Source of the DNA: DATAOG01 sp963757395
Lineage (GTDB): Bacteria > Pseudomonadota > Alphaproteobacteria > Geminicoccales > Geminicoccaceae
Direction of reading: 5' to 3'
DNA: 64,000 nt
Assembly: GCA_963757395.1 (NCBI GenBank)
Contig: CAVWRK010000013.1
Coordinates: forward strand, 186,001 to 250,000
Shown here: piece after piece, positions 42,365-52,966 of the stretch
Layout: each line of letters starts with the position of its first letter
How positions within the stretch are numbered: the first letter of the stretch is position 1
Notes under the pieces: model-generated
What the model saw: only the letters and a program-made list of their open reading frames with translations
Database searches by the model: none
Told to the model about the DNA's origin: nothing
Translations under genes and position numbers: made by a program

Positions 42365-43543
42365 TCAAGGCTCCAGCCGGCAGTCGGTCCAGCGGCCGCC
42401 CGCGCGGCTGGAGGCGAGCGCGGCTTCGACGAACCTGACGCCGCGCGCGCCGTCCAGGACCGTCGGAAAATCGAGCGCCTGCGGATCGGGCGCCTGGCCG
42501 GTCCGGCGGGCGACGATCGCCTCGGCGGCGTCTGCATAGAGATTGGCGAAGGCCTCGAAATAGCCCTCCGGATGGCCGAGCGCGACCCGGGTCGCGCGCT
42601 CGGCGCTGGCGCTCAGCCCCGGCCGGCCGCGGGTCGGAAGCTGGGCAAAGCCGTCGAGCGGCCGGTGCAGCAGATGGTTCGGGTCCTCCTGCTGCCATTC
42701 CAGGCCGCCCAGCTCGCCGAACACCCGGATGTGGAGGCCGTGCTCGGCGCCGGCGGCCGAGTTGGTGACCCACATCGAGCCGCGCGCGCCGCCCTCGAAG
42801 CGGAGCAGCAGATGCGCGAAATCGGCGATCTGGCGGCCCGGGATGGCGCTGCCGACCTCGGCCGCGACCTCGCTGAGCTGCGCGCCGGTGATGAAGGCGG
42901 CGAGGTGGTGGGCGTGGCTGCCGATGTCGCCCAGCACCAGCGACGCGCTGCCCTGCGCCGGCTCGAAGCGCCAGTTCGCGGACGGATCGCGATCGGCTTC
43001 GGTCGGCTGCGCGAGATGGCCCTGGATGTACTCGACGTGGACCTGACGGATCGCGCCGAGCGCCCCGGCCTGGACCATGGCGCGGGCATGGCGGACCAGG
43101 GGATAGCCCGTGTAGTTGAAGGTGACGCAGAAGACCAGGCCGCTCGCCTTGACCCGCCGGACCAGGTCCTGGGCATCGGCCAGCGTCGTGGTCAGCGGCT
43201 TGTCGCAGATCACGTCCAGGCCGGCCTCGAGCGCGGCGCGGGCGGCCGGGTAGTGCTGGACGTTCGGGGTCATGATCGCGAGCACGTCGATGCCGTCCGC
43301 GCGCGCCGCCTCGCCGGCGATCAGATCGGCGTGGCCGTCGTAGGCCCGGTCCGGGGCGATTCCGAGGTTCTGAGCCGCGGCGCGCGAGCGCTCCGGGTTG
43401 TGGCTGAGGACCGCGGCCACCACCTCGTAGTGGTCGTCGAGCCGGGCGGCAGCCCGATGCACCGGGCCGATGAACGAGCCGGGCCCGCCGCCGACCACGC
43501 CCAGACGCAGCCGGCGCCCGAGCCGCGCGATCGTGTTGCTCAT
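42365..43543 (-). CDS. Gfo/Idh/MocA-family oxidoreductase
   Basis: This 392-residue NAD(P)-dependent dehydrogenase has the Rossmann motif LRLGVVGGGPGSFIGPVH near the N-terminus, the conserved DVLAIMTPNVQHY and the ICDKPLT block (usual EKP), with DKP in place of EKP. The C-terminal domain has DIGSHAHHLAAFITG, where the His acts in catalysis. Substrates are sugars, inositol or their lactones. The start at 43543 follows GGGAGGGAAA. It is divergent from rpmI and converges with the small protein of the ATP-grasp run. Confidence 0.91.
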   Translation of the reverse strand: MSNTIARLGRRLRLGVVGGGPGSFIGPVHRAAARLDDHYEVVAAVLSHNPERSRAAAQNLGIAPDRAYDGHADLIAGEAARADGIDVLAIMTPNVQHYPAARAALEAGLDVICDKPLTTTLADAQDLVRRVKASGLVFCVTFNYTGYPLVRHARAMVQAGALGAIRQVHVEYIQGHLAQPTEADRDPSANWRFEPAQGSASLVLGDIGSHAHHLAAFITGAQLSEVAAEVGSAIPGRQIADFAHLLLRFEGGARGSMWVTNSAAGAEHGLHIRVFGELGGLEWQQEDPNHLLHRPLDGFAQLPTRGRPGLSASAERATRVALGHPEGYFEAFANLYADAAEAIVARRTGQAPDPQALDFPTVLDGARGVRFVEAALASSRAGGRWTDCRLEP

Positions 43544-43723
43544 GCCGATTTCCCTCCCTGGCGCCCCCCGGCCGCGGCGTCGAGGGGCTCGTGTTCGGTG
43601 GTTGCGAGCTGTGGCATCCTCCATTATAAGGCGCAAGCTCCGGGCTGGCCCCTGTTATCGGCCGCGTTCGGAGAGCGGAGTTGTCCTCCCGGTGAGCCGG
43701 GTTTCCGGCGAACGGAGCTGTTG

Positions 43724-43921
43724 ATGTCGAAGCTCAAGACCAAGCGCGCCGCGGCCAAACGCTTTCGGTTCACCGGCACGGGCAAGCCGGTGCGCGCCCA
43801 TGCCCACCACCGCCATTACCTGAGCGTGAAGTCGCAGCAGGCCAAGGTCGCGACGCGCGGCTCGACCCTGGTCGCCGCGGCCGACGTCAGGATGGTCAAG
43901 CGCATGCTGCCTTACGGCTGA
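43724..43921 (+). CDS. rpmI: 50S ribosomal protein L35
   Basis: This 65-residue protein is L35: MSKLKTKRAAAKRFRFTGTG, then HHRHYLSVKSQQ and VKRMLPYG at the end. It binds 23S rRNA early in 50S assembly. The usual upstream gene infC (IF-3) is not present; a Gfo/Idh/MocA gene diverges instead. rplT follows after 29 bases. Confidence 0.97.
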   Translation: MSKLKTKRAAAKRFRFTGTGKPVRAHAHHRHYLSVKSQQAKVATRGSTLVAAADVRMVKRMLPYG

Positions 43922-43950
43922 GGGTCGGGCAGGGGAGAGAGTAGCAAGAG

Positions 43951-44310
43951 ATGGCACGGATCAAGCGCGGCGTCACCGCCAAGGCGCGCCACAAGAAGGT
44001 GATCGCCCTCGCCAAGGGCTATCGCGGCCGCAACAAGAACTGCTATCGCCTGGCCCTCGAGCGGGTCGAGAAGGCGCTGCAGTACGCCTATCGCGACCGG
44101 CGCAACCGCAAGCGCGACTTCCGGGCGCTCTGGATCCAGCGGATCAATGCAGCAGCGCGCGAGCAGGGGCTGACCTACGGGCGGTTCATGCACGGCCTGA
44201 AGAACGCCGGCATCGAGATCGACCGCAAGGTGTTGGCCGATGTCGCGGTCCGGGACCAGGCGGGCTTTGCCAGTCTGGCCCAGCAGGCCCAGGTCGCGCT
44301 CGGCGGGTGA
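43951..44310 (+). CDS. rplT: 50S ribosomal protein L20
   Basis: This 119-residue protein is L20: MARIKRGVTAKARHKKVIAL, then GYRGRNKNCYRLALERVEKAL and RFMHGLKNAGIEIDRKVLAD. L20 is an early 50S assembly protein that in many bacteria also represses its own operon. The gene is followed by a strong terminator and pheS. Confidence 0.97.
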   Translation: MARIKRGVTAKARHKKVIALAKGYRGRNKNCYRLALERVEKALQYAYRDRRNRKRDFRALWIQRINAAAREQGLTYGRFMHGLKNAGIEIDRKVLADVAVRDQAGFASLAQQAQVALGG

Positions 44311-44336
44311 TGAGACCAGATCCCGCGGGCGCGAAA

Positions 44337-44358
44337 GGGGCCGGGAGGCCCCTTTTTT
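44337..44358 (+). terminator. Intrinsic terminator between rplT and pheS
   Basis: The sequence GGGGCC-GGGA-GGCCCC followed by TTTTTT is a perfect 6-bp GC stem with a 4-base loop and a U tract. It lies 27 bases after the rplT stop. The 3' arm plus T-run (AGGCCCCTTTTTTGC, 44346-44360) is repeated at 44365-44379, so the second arm could pair with the first GGGGCC in a competing fold. This may attenuate pheS-pheT. Confidence 0.85.
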
Positions 44359-44364
44359 GCTGGC

Positions 44365-44379
44365 AGGCCCCTTTTTTGC
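44365..44379 (+). repeat. Direct repeat of the terminator 3' arm
   Basis: AGGCCCCTTTTTTGC repeats exactly the 15 bases at 44346-44360, with four bases between copies. The copy is downstream of the terminator and about 40 bases before the pheS start. Confidence 0.9.
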
Positions 44380-44419
44380 CGGGCCAGCGCGCCGCGGCGG
44401 CGAGATGGGAATGGGATCG

Positions 44420-45500
44420 ATGGATGTTGATGTCGATCGGCTCGAGCGGGCCCTGCTGGCCGAGGTCGCCGCGGCGACCGATCTGCCGGCGCTCGAGCAG
44501 GTCCGGGTCGAGGCGCTCGGCCGCAAGGGGCGGATCACCGGCCTCACCCGGAGCTTGGCCGAGCTCGATCCGGAGGCGCGCCGCGCCGCCGGGCAACGCT
44601 ACAACCAGCTGAAGCAGGCGGTTGCCGACGCGCTCGGCGCTGCGCTGGCGCGAGCTCGAGGCGAGCGCGCTCGACGCCCGGCTGATCGCCGAGCGGATCG
44701 ACGTCACCCTGCCGGTGCGGCCGTCGGTCGAGGGCCGCGTGCATCCGGTGAGCCAGGTCACCGAGGAGATCACCGCGATCTTCGCCGAGATGGGCTTCGC
44801 GGTCGCCGAGGGCCCGGATGTCGAGGACGATTTCAACAACTTCGCCGCCCTCAACATCCCGGAGGGGCATCCGGCGCGCCAGATGCAGGACACCTTCTAC
44901 CTCGAGGCCGAGCAGGACGGCGCGCCGCTGGTGCTGCGCACCCACACGAGCCCGGTGCAGATCCGCACCATGCGCGCCGGGCCGCCACCCTACCGGATCA
45001 TCGCGCCGGGCCGCACCTATCGGCGCGACCTCGACATGACCCACACGCCGATGTTCCATCAGGTCGAGGGCCTGGTGATCGACCGGCGCACCCACATGGG
45101 GCATCTGAAGGGCTGCCTGACCGACTTCGTGCGCGCCTTCTTCGAGCGCGACGACGTGCCGGTGCGCTTCCGGCCGAGCTACTTCCCGTTCACCGAGCCC
45201 TCGGCCGAGATGGACATCGGCTGCCGCCGGAGTGCTGGCGAGCTGATCGTCGGCGAGGGCGACGACTGGCTCGAGATCCTGGGCTGCGGCATGGTCCATC
45301 CGAACGTGCTGCGCGCGGTCGAGGTCGACCCGGAGGTCTGGCAGGGCTTCGCCTTCGGCATGGGAATCGACCGTGTGGCGATGCTGAAATACGGCATCCC
45401 GGACCTGCGCACCTTCTTCGAGCCCGATCTCCGGTGGCTCCGCCACTACGGCTTCCCGCCGCTCGACGTGCCGACCACCTATGGCGGGCTGTCGCGATGA
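44420..45500 (+). CDS. pheS: Phenylalanyl-tRNA synthetase alpha subunit (one frameshift)
   Basis: PheS is the catalytic subunit of the heterotetrameric PheRS. The N-terminal coiled coil (RVEALGRKGRITGLTRSL) is in one frame, and from about 44645 the rest is in another: ALDARLIAERIDVTLP, HPVSQVTEEITAIFAEMGF, DNFNNFAALNIPEGHPAR-type motif 1, RTHTSPVQIRTM, GRTYRRDLDMTHTPMFHQVEG and GMGIDRVAMLKYGIPDLR. The span is one base over a multiple of 3, equal to one inserted base. Start ATG is set at 44420 (possible 44411); the choice is weak. The stop overlaps pheT by four bases. Confidence 0.94.
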
Positions 45501-47901
45501 AGTTCACGCTGCCGTGGCTGCTCGAGCAGCTCGAGACCGAGGCGCAGCCTCGATGAGATCGTCGACAGGCTGACCATGCTCGGCCTCGAGGTCGAGGCGG
45601 TCGAGACCCGGGGCGCCGATCTTTCGCCGTTCAAGGTCGCACTCGTGACCGAGGTGCGCCCGTCATCCCAACGCCGAGCGCCTCAGCCTCTGCCGGGTCG
45701 ACACCGGCGGCGAGCTCGCCGAAGTGGTGTGCGGCGCGCCCAACGTCCATGCCGGCATGAAGGCGGTGTTCGCACCGACCGGCGTGGTCATCCCGGCGAG
45801 CGGCGAGGTGCTCAAGCGCGCCCGCATCCGCGGCGTCGACAGCAACGGCATGCTCTGCTCGGCCAAGGAGCTGCTGCTCGGCGAGGACCACGAAGGCATC
45901 ATCGAGCTGGCCCCGGATGCGCCGGTCGGCCGGCCGGCGAGCGACGTGATCCGGGTCGAAGGCCCGGTGATCGAGGTCGCCGTCACGCCCAACCGCGGCG
46001 ACTGCTTCGGTGTGCTCGGGATCACGAGGGAGCTGGTCGCGGCCGGTATCGGCACCCTGAGACCACGTGATTTCAGTCCGGTACCTGGTGAATTTGAGGC
46101 AGCGCTTCAGATCACGCTGGACTTTCCGGCGGACCAGACGGCGGCCTGCCCGCTGTTCGTCGGCCGGGTCTTGCGCGGCGTTCGCAACGGGCCAAGCCCG
46201 GCCTGGCTGCAGGAGCGGCTGACCGCGATCGGGCTGCGGCCGATCTCGACCCTGGTCGACATCACCAACCTGGTGACGGTCGATCTCGGCCGGCCGCTGC
46301 ACGTGTTCGATGCCGGCAAGCTCTCCGGCGACCTCAGCCTGCGCTTTGCCCGCCCGGGCGAGGCGCTCGACGCGCTCGACGGCAAGACCTACCGGCTCGA
46401 GCGGGACATGACCGTGATCGCGGACGCCTCCGGGGCAATCAGCCTCGCCGGCATCATGGGTGGCGGGAGCACGGGGTGCACGGCCGAGACGACCGAGGTC
46501 GTGCTCGAGGTCGCGCTGTTCGACCCGATGCGCACCGCGCTCACCGGCCGCCGGCTCGGGATCGAGAGCGACGCCCGGACCCGGTTCGAGCGCGGCGTCG
46601 ATCCGGCGATGGTCCTGCCGGGCATGGAATACGCGACGCGCCTGATCCTCGAGCTGTGCGGCGGCCAGGCAAGCCGGCCGATCGTCGCCGGCGCGGTTCC
46701 GGGGAGAAACCCGCCCTTCCGGTTTCGCATGCAGCAGCTCGAGCGCCTGGCGGGGATCGCGCTGCACGGAGCGGCGATCGAGCAGCACCTGCGGGCGCTC
46801 GGGTTCGGCGCCGAATGGGTCGAGGACGGCGTCCTCCGGGTGACCCCGCCATCCTGGCGCCACGACGTCACGATGGAGGCGGACGTGGTCGAGGAGCTGG
46901 TCCGCCTGCACGGCTACGACCGGGTGCCGCCGATGCCGGTGCGCCGGACCGAGGCGGTCGGCCATCCGGCGCTCAACGCCGAGCAACGGCTGCGCGCGAG
47001 CGCGCGCCGGGCACTGGCCGCGCGCGGCCTGGCCGAGGCGGTCACCTGGTCGTTCGTCGAGCCGGCGCTCGCCCGCCGGTTCGGTGGTGACCAGGTCCGC
47101 CTGCGCAATCCGATCAACGCCGAGCTTTCGGCGCTCAGGCCGAGCGTCCTGCCGCATCTGCTCAGCGCCGCCGCCCGCAATCAGGGCCGCGGTCAGGCCA
47201 ATCTCGGCCTGTTCGAGGTCGGTCCCCGGTTCTTCGGCGCCCAGCCAGGCGAGCAGGAGGTGGTCGCCGGCGGCATCCGGGTCGGCCAGAGCCACGAGCG
47301 GCACTGGGCCGAGGCGCCCCGGCCGGTCGACGTCTTCGATGCCCGCGCCGACGCGCTGGCGCTGCTCGCCAGCGGCAAGCTCAACGCCGACGCGGTCCGG
47401 GTGATCGCGGACGGGCCGGCGCATTATCATCCCGGCCGGCGCGGCCGGCTGATGCTCGGCCCGAAGACGGTCCTCGCCGAGTTCGGCGAGCTCCACCCCG
47501 CCATCCTGCGCGACCTCGACATCGCCGGCCGCGTGGTCGGCTTCGAGGTCTTCCTGGACCGCCTGCCCAAGCCCAGGGCCAAGGCCGCCCGCTCGCGCGT
47601 GCCGCTGAAGGCGTCGCCGTTCCCGCCGGTCGACCGCGACTTCGCCTTCGTGGTCGCCGACGAGGTCGCCGCCGAGAGCCTGCTCGCAGCGGTCCGCGCT
47701 TCTGACAAAACCCTGATCCGCGAGGTCAGCCTGTTCGACCTCTACGAGGGGTCCGGGCTCGGCGAGGGCATGAAATCGCTCGCGGTCGCGGTCCGCCTCC
47801 AGGCCCAGGACCACACGCTCGCCGAGGCCGAGATCGAGGCCGTGGCCAGGAAGATCGTGAGCGCCGCCAACAAGGCGACCGGCGCCGTGCTGCGGCAGTA
47901 G
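45497..47901 (+). CDS. pheT: Phenylalanyl-tRNA synthetase beta subunit (two frameshifts)
   Basis: PheT carries the editing and tRNA-recognition parts of PheRS. It starts MKFTLPWLLEQLETEA and the frame is lost after 18 codons; skipping one base restores LDEIVDRLTMLGLEVEAVE. A second extra base near 45660 is needed before HPNAERLSLCRVDTGG, after which the frame is open from 45724 to the stop at 47901. The tRNA-binding domain (VVCGAPNV), B3/B4 editing domain, B5 DNA-binding-like domain and C-terminal ferredoxin-like anticodon domain are all present. Two insertions account for the two extra bases in the span. Confidence 0.94.
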
Positions 47902-47963
47902 GCGGAAGCGCAAGCGCCGCCTCCTTCCAATCTCCGGGGCGATCGCCACATATTCCCTGCGAT

Positions 47964-48392
47964 ATGAAGGTCGTCCTCGACGCGAACGTTCTCGTTGCCG
48001 CGCTTCGGAGCAAGCGAGGAGCATCCGCGGCCTGGTTGCGCGCGGCTCTTGACCGAGAGGTGGAGATGCTGGCATCGGTGCCGCTGATGCTGCACTACGA
48101 GGCGGTCCTCTTGCGCCCGGAGCAGCGCGCGGCCAGCGGCCTGAGCGAGGTCGAGCTGGGCGAGATCCTGGACGCGGTCGCTGCCGTCGCGAGGCCGGTG
48201 ACGATTTCCTATCTCTGGCGCCCGATCCTGCATGATCCGGACGACGAGCTCGTGCTCGAGACTGCCGTCAACGGCGGAGCCGACCTGCTGCTGACCTTCA
48301 ACGAACGGGACTTTGGAGGAGCGGAGCGCTTCGCACCCCGGGTCGTGAGGCCGGGGCCGGCATGGCGGGACTGGTTGGAGGGCGAACGGTGA
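47964..48392 (+). CDS. PIN-family toxin component (COG1569 type)
   Basis: This 142-residue PIN protein starts MKVVLDANVLVAALRSKRGA, where the Asp of LDANV is the first metal ligand, and has EAVLLRPEQ, HDPDDELVLETAVNGGADLLLTFNERDF for the remaining acidic ligands. It is the 'putative toxin component, PIN family' group. It is followed by a small RHH-like antitoxin gene, so the order is toxin first. It follows pheT by 62 bases but has no relation to it. Confidence 0.9.
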   Translation: MKVVLDANVLVAALRSKRGASAAWLRAALDREVEMLASVPLMLHYEAVLLRPEQRAASGLSEVELGEILDAVAAVARPVTISYLWRPILHDPDDELVLETAVNGGADLLLTFNERDFGGAERFAPRVVRPGPAWRDWLEGER

Positions 48393-48658
48393 CGAAAGCA
48401 AACTATGCGCTGAGGTTACAGGCCTCGCTGAAGAGCGAGGCGGAGCGGGTGGCCAAAGCCGAGGGCACGACCCTGAACCAGCTCATCAACGTGGCCCTCG
48501 CGGAGAAGCTCTCGGCGCTGCGCACCGCCGATTACTTCAAGGAGCGTGCCGCGCGCGCCAACATCGGCAGGGCTCTGGAGCTGCTCGATCGCGCCGGCGA
48601 CGAGCCCCCGCGGGAGGGTGACGAGATCCCGCCCGGGCTCGACGGGCGGCACCGATAG
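48389..48658 (+). CDS. Small RHH/HicB-like antitoxin
   Basis: This 89-residue protein starts at GTG 48389 and has YALRLQASLKSEAERVAKAEGTTLNQLINVALAEKL, a ribbon-helix-helix pattern found at the end of HicB and in small antitoxins. The charged tail (DRAGDEPPREGDEIPPGL) would wrap the PIN toxin. It overlaps the PIN gene stop by four bases. Confidence 0.82.
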   Translation: MTKANYALRLQASLKSEAERVAKAEGTTLNQLINVALAEKLSALRTADYFKERAARANIGRALELLDRAGDEPPREGDEIPPGLDGRHR

Positions 48659-48700
48659 GATGACTGGGGCCTTGCGTGTGAAATCATCGGAGACCGCTGC

Positions 48701-50503
<1,803 letters not shown>

Positions 50504-50578
50504 CGACCCCGCGCAGGTGGAATATGTGTCGGTCATGGCGATCGTACCAAGGTCCGTGAGGCTTGGAATGCAAATGAG

Positions 50579-50868
50579 ATGCAGCGCCTGAAGGTTGGCA
50601 GCGCGGCTCGAAATCACCTTGCCCAAGGAGGCGTGGCAGAAGCTCGGGGTCGCCAAGGGGGGACTACCACGAAGCCGAAATCGTCGCGGATGGCGTGCTT
50701 CTCAGACCGGTGCCGGCGGAGCCTGATTCGCGTGTCGAGGCGGCCATCACCGCGGGCCCGAAGGATGTCCGCGCAGGTCGGGTCACTCCCGGATTCCAGA
50801 GCATGGAGGAGTTCGAGGCCTATCGGAGGAGCCCACGCTACAAGAAACTCATCCGCGACGACGCATGA
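50579..50868 (+). pseudogene. AbrB/SpoVT-type antitoxin (two frameshifts)
   Basis: Three frames together give MQRLKVGSA, RLEITLPKEAWQKLGVAKGD and YHEAEIVADGVLLRPV, then VEAAITAGPKDVRAGRVTPG, MEEFEAYRRSPRYKKLIRDD and the stop at 50868. This is an AbrB-fold antitoxin with the usual toxin-binding tail. One break is in a run of six G bases at 50657-50662 where five would keep the frame; another is near 50595. The stop overlaps an ATG (50865) whose short frame stops after 21 codons, so the toxin gene itself is missing or unrecognisable. Confidence 0.7.
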
Positions 50869-51024
50869 GGGTCCGGCCATCGCGGCGCGCCGCGCACGAC
50901 TTCGAGGCCCTGCCGCCCCACCCCAAGTGACTGTGCGGCACGGCTGCGTCGCCCGCCGCGAGCCGGCCCGGCAGTGAACCTCCAGGGGTCTCGACCTCGC
51001 CAACCGGCGCACGCGCTTCCTCCC

Positions 51025-51375
51025 TCAGAGCGCGATCGCCGCGCGGATCTCATCATAGTCCGCTCGTATCTGGCCTTCGCTGCGCTCGAGCAGGCCCGCG
51101 GCCGTCAACAGCTCGACATCCTCATGGACGCGTTTGTAATCGCGCCCGACCATGCGGGCGAGGGCGGCGATGCTGGTCGCCGGGTGACGATGGATGTGGC
51201 GAAGCAGCGCCAGGCGCTTGGGCGTCAGGGTCCGCGCCAGCAACTCCCAGCTCTCGAACGAAAGGTGGGTTTGCGCACCGGCTTCGCCGCGTTCGGCCTG
51301 ATGCCAGGCGCGGATGAAGCGCTGCCCCGACGCCTCGGAACCTTCGCCGACATGAACGCTAACCTTGGTCGTCAT
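51025..51375 (-). CDS. TumA-like HTH antitoxin
   Basis: This 116-residue protein has a winged-helix type C-terminal half (LLRHIHRHPATSIAALARMVGRDYKRVHEDVELLTAAGLLE). Helix-turn-helix proteins of this kind are the antitoxins beside TumE-family toxins. It overlaps the toxin gene by 17 bases, with the toxin first. The N-terminal half (GEGSEASGQRFIRAWHQAERG) has no clear match. Confidence 0.8.
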   Translation of the reverse strand: MTTKVSVHVGEGSEASGQRFIRAWHQAERGEAGAQTHLSFESWELLARTLTPKRLALLRHIHRHPATSIAALARMVGRDYKRVHEDVELLTAAGLLERSEGQIRADYDEIRAAIAL

Positions 51376-51658
51376 CGCCCTCTCTCACGCGCCGCACGTC
51401 GGCAAGGAAATCCGCGATCAGCTGCTCGACCGACGTGAAGCGATACTCCAGCTGGCGGTCGCCAAGATGCTTGTGGTCGCCCTTGCCGCGCTCGTTGTCG
51501 TAGCCGATTATCCGCCTTCCTGGGAAACCGTAAAACAAACTGTACTTGAGCCGGTGAGTGCTTGCTGCCACCGGCTCGGGAACCTGCCAGATCGTCATCT
51601 CCATAATCGCGCCGTCGTCGAACAGATAGCGATCACGGAAGAGCAGGCGGGCCTTCAT
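51359..51658 (-). CDS. TumE-family toxin (DUF6516)
   Basis: This 99-residue protein matches the DUF6516/TumE group: ARLLFRDRYLFDDGAIMEMTIWQVP, HRLKYSLFYGFPGRRIIGYDNERGKGDHKHLG and EYRFTSVEQLIADFLADV. The GKGDHKH segment with its His residues is the family hallmark. TumE proteins pair with an HTH antitoxin, here downstream and overlapping by 17 bases. Mode of toxicity is not established. Confidence 0.85.
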   Translation of the reverse strand: MKARLLFRDRYLFDDGAIMEMTIWQVPEPVAASTHRLKYSLFYGFPGRRIIGYDNERGKGDHKHLGDRQLEYRFTSVEQLIADFLADVRRVREGDDDQG

Positions 51659-51846
51659 ATGGCGGATGATGCCATAGCTCGACTAGGGCATCAAGCGCCA
51701 TAGCGCGGCTGCTCTCGAACCATCCACCCGTCCCGCGCAGCGGGGTTCACTCGCGCTTAACCCAGCGCCGGCAGAATCGGGCTGCAGGCGCCTCGGCCGA
51801 CGGTCCGGTGCCGGACCCTGGGGTCGAAACCAGCGGAAAGTCGACG

Positions 51847-52044
51847 ATGCGGAAGGTCCTGGCAGCGCTCCTTGCCGTCGCCGGGCTGGCCGCCTGCACC
51901 GCCACGATCGAGCCGCCCAGGGCCAAGGTGGTCGTGCCGGCGATCAGCACGATCGATCCGCCCAAGGTGGTCGTGGTGCCGGCGGTCGACGCGTCCTCGC
52001 CGGGCTTCTGCCCGCCCGGTCAGGCCAAGAAGGGCAGGTGCTGA
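51847..52044 (+). CDS. Small predicted lipoprotein
   Basis: This 65-residue protein starts MRKVLAALLAVAGLAAC, a lipoprotein signal with the lipid-bearing Cys at position 17. The mature part is Pro/Val-rich (PPRAKVVVPAISTIDPPKVVVVP) with two repeats of PPxxVVVP and ends with CPPGQAKKGRC, where two Cys residues could pair. GGAAAG lies before the ATG. It belongs to the short Pro-rich lipoproteins with no known function. Confidence 0.75.
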   Translation: MRKVLAALLAVAGLAACTATIEPPRAKVVVPAISTIDPPKVVVVPAVDASSPGFCPPGQAKKGRC

Positions 52045-52062
52045 CCGGCCGCCTCGATCCAG

Positions 52063-52866
52063 CTAAGCTCTGTAGAGCAGCCACACCCCCCAGGCGAGGC
52101 CGAGCGCGATCCGGTACCAGGCGAAGGGGGTCAGCCCGTGGCGGCCGACGAAGCCGATCAGGCCGCGCACCACCGGGATCGCGACCACGAAGGCGGTGAC
52201 GAAGCCGATCGCGATCAGACCGATGCCGCCCTCGGTGAGCGCCGCCCGGGTCTTCCAGAGATCGAACACGGTCGCGCCGAGCATGGTCGGGATCGCGAGA
52301 TAGAACGAGAACTCGGTCGCGATCCGGCGATCGACGCCGAGCAGCTCGGCGCCCAGGATCGTGGCGCCGGCCCGCGACACGCCGGGGATCATCGCCACGC
52401 ACTGGCAAAAGCCGATGCCGAGTGCCGTGGTCATCGGCAAGGCCTCGATCTCGCCATAGCGGGGCTTCGGCGCCAGCCGCTCGATCAAAAGGATCGCGAT
52501 GCCGCCCAGGACCAGGGTCGTGACCACCACCACCGGCGAGAACAGCACCGTCTTGATGAAGTTGTGAAGCAACACGCCAAGGGCCGCCGCCGGCAGGAAC
52601 GCCAGGATGATCGCCCAGGCGAACCGCCGGGCACCCGGGTCGCTGGGCAGGCCGACCAGCACCTGCCACAGGCGTGGGAAGAAGCAGACCACCACCGCCA
52701 GGATCGCGCCCAGCTGGATCACGATCTCGAACAGCTTGCCGAGCTCGGTCTGGAAACCGAGCAGATCGCCCGCCAGGATCAGGTGGCCGGTCGAGGACAC
52801 CGGCAGAAATTCGGTGAAACCCTCGAGGGCGCCGAGGATCAGAGCGGTCAGCGTGTCGTGGCTCAT
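52063..52866 (-). CDS. uppP: Undecaprenyl-diphosphatase
   Basis: This 267-residue membrane enzyme recycles undecaprenyl diphosphate to the monophosphate needed for peptidoglycan and O-antigen synthesis. It has GALEGFTEFLPVSSTGHLIL (the conserved Glu and the SSTGH of motif 1) and MIPGVSRAGATILGAELLGV (motif 2, with the catalytic Arg). Eight membrane helices are visible. It follows the cis-prenyltransferase fusion with a gap of 100 bases and belongs to the same glycan operon. Confidence 0.96.
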   Translation of the reverse strand: MSHDTLTALILGALEGFTEFLPVSSTGHLILAGDLLGFQTELGKLFEIVIQLGAILAVVVCFFPRLWQVLVGLPSDPGARRFAWAIILAFLPAAALGVLLHNFIKTVLFSPVVVVTTLVLGGIAILLIERLAPKPRYGEIEALPMTTALGIGFCQCVAMIPGVSRAGATILGAELLGVDRRIATEFSFYLAIPTMLGATVFDLWKTRAALTEGGIGLIAIGFVTAFVVAIPVVRGLIGFVGRHGLTPFAWYRIALGLAWGVWLLYRA

Positions 52867-52966
52867 CAGCCGGGATCTCCTTGAGCGGCTTCTCTTGGGC
52901 TAGCATCCGGGGCTTGATGATAGGTGAAGTCGGAGGGGTTCGAAGTCGCGGTGGGGCCGCGGCGGA

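Noticed and set aside
46107..48075. Long minus-strand frame opposite pheT
   Set aside because: It is an antisense shadow; pheT motifs are clear on the plus strand.
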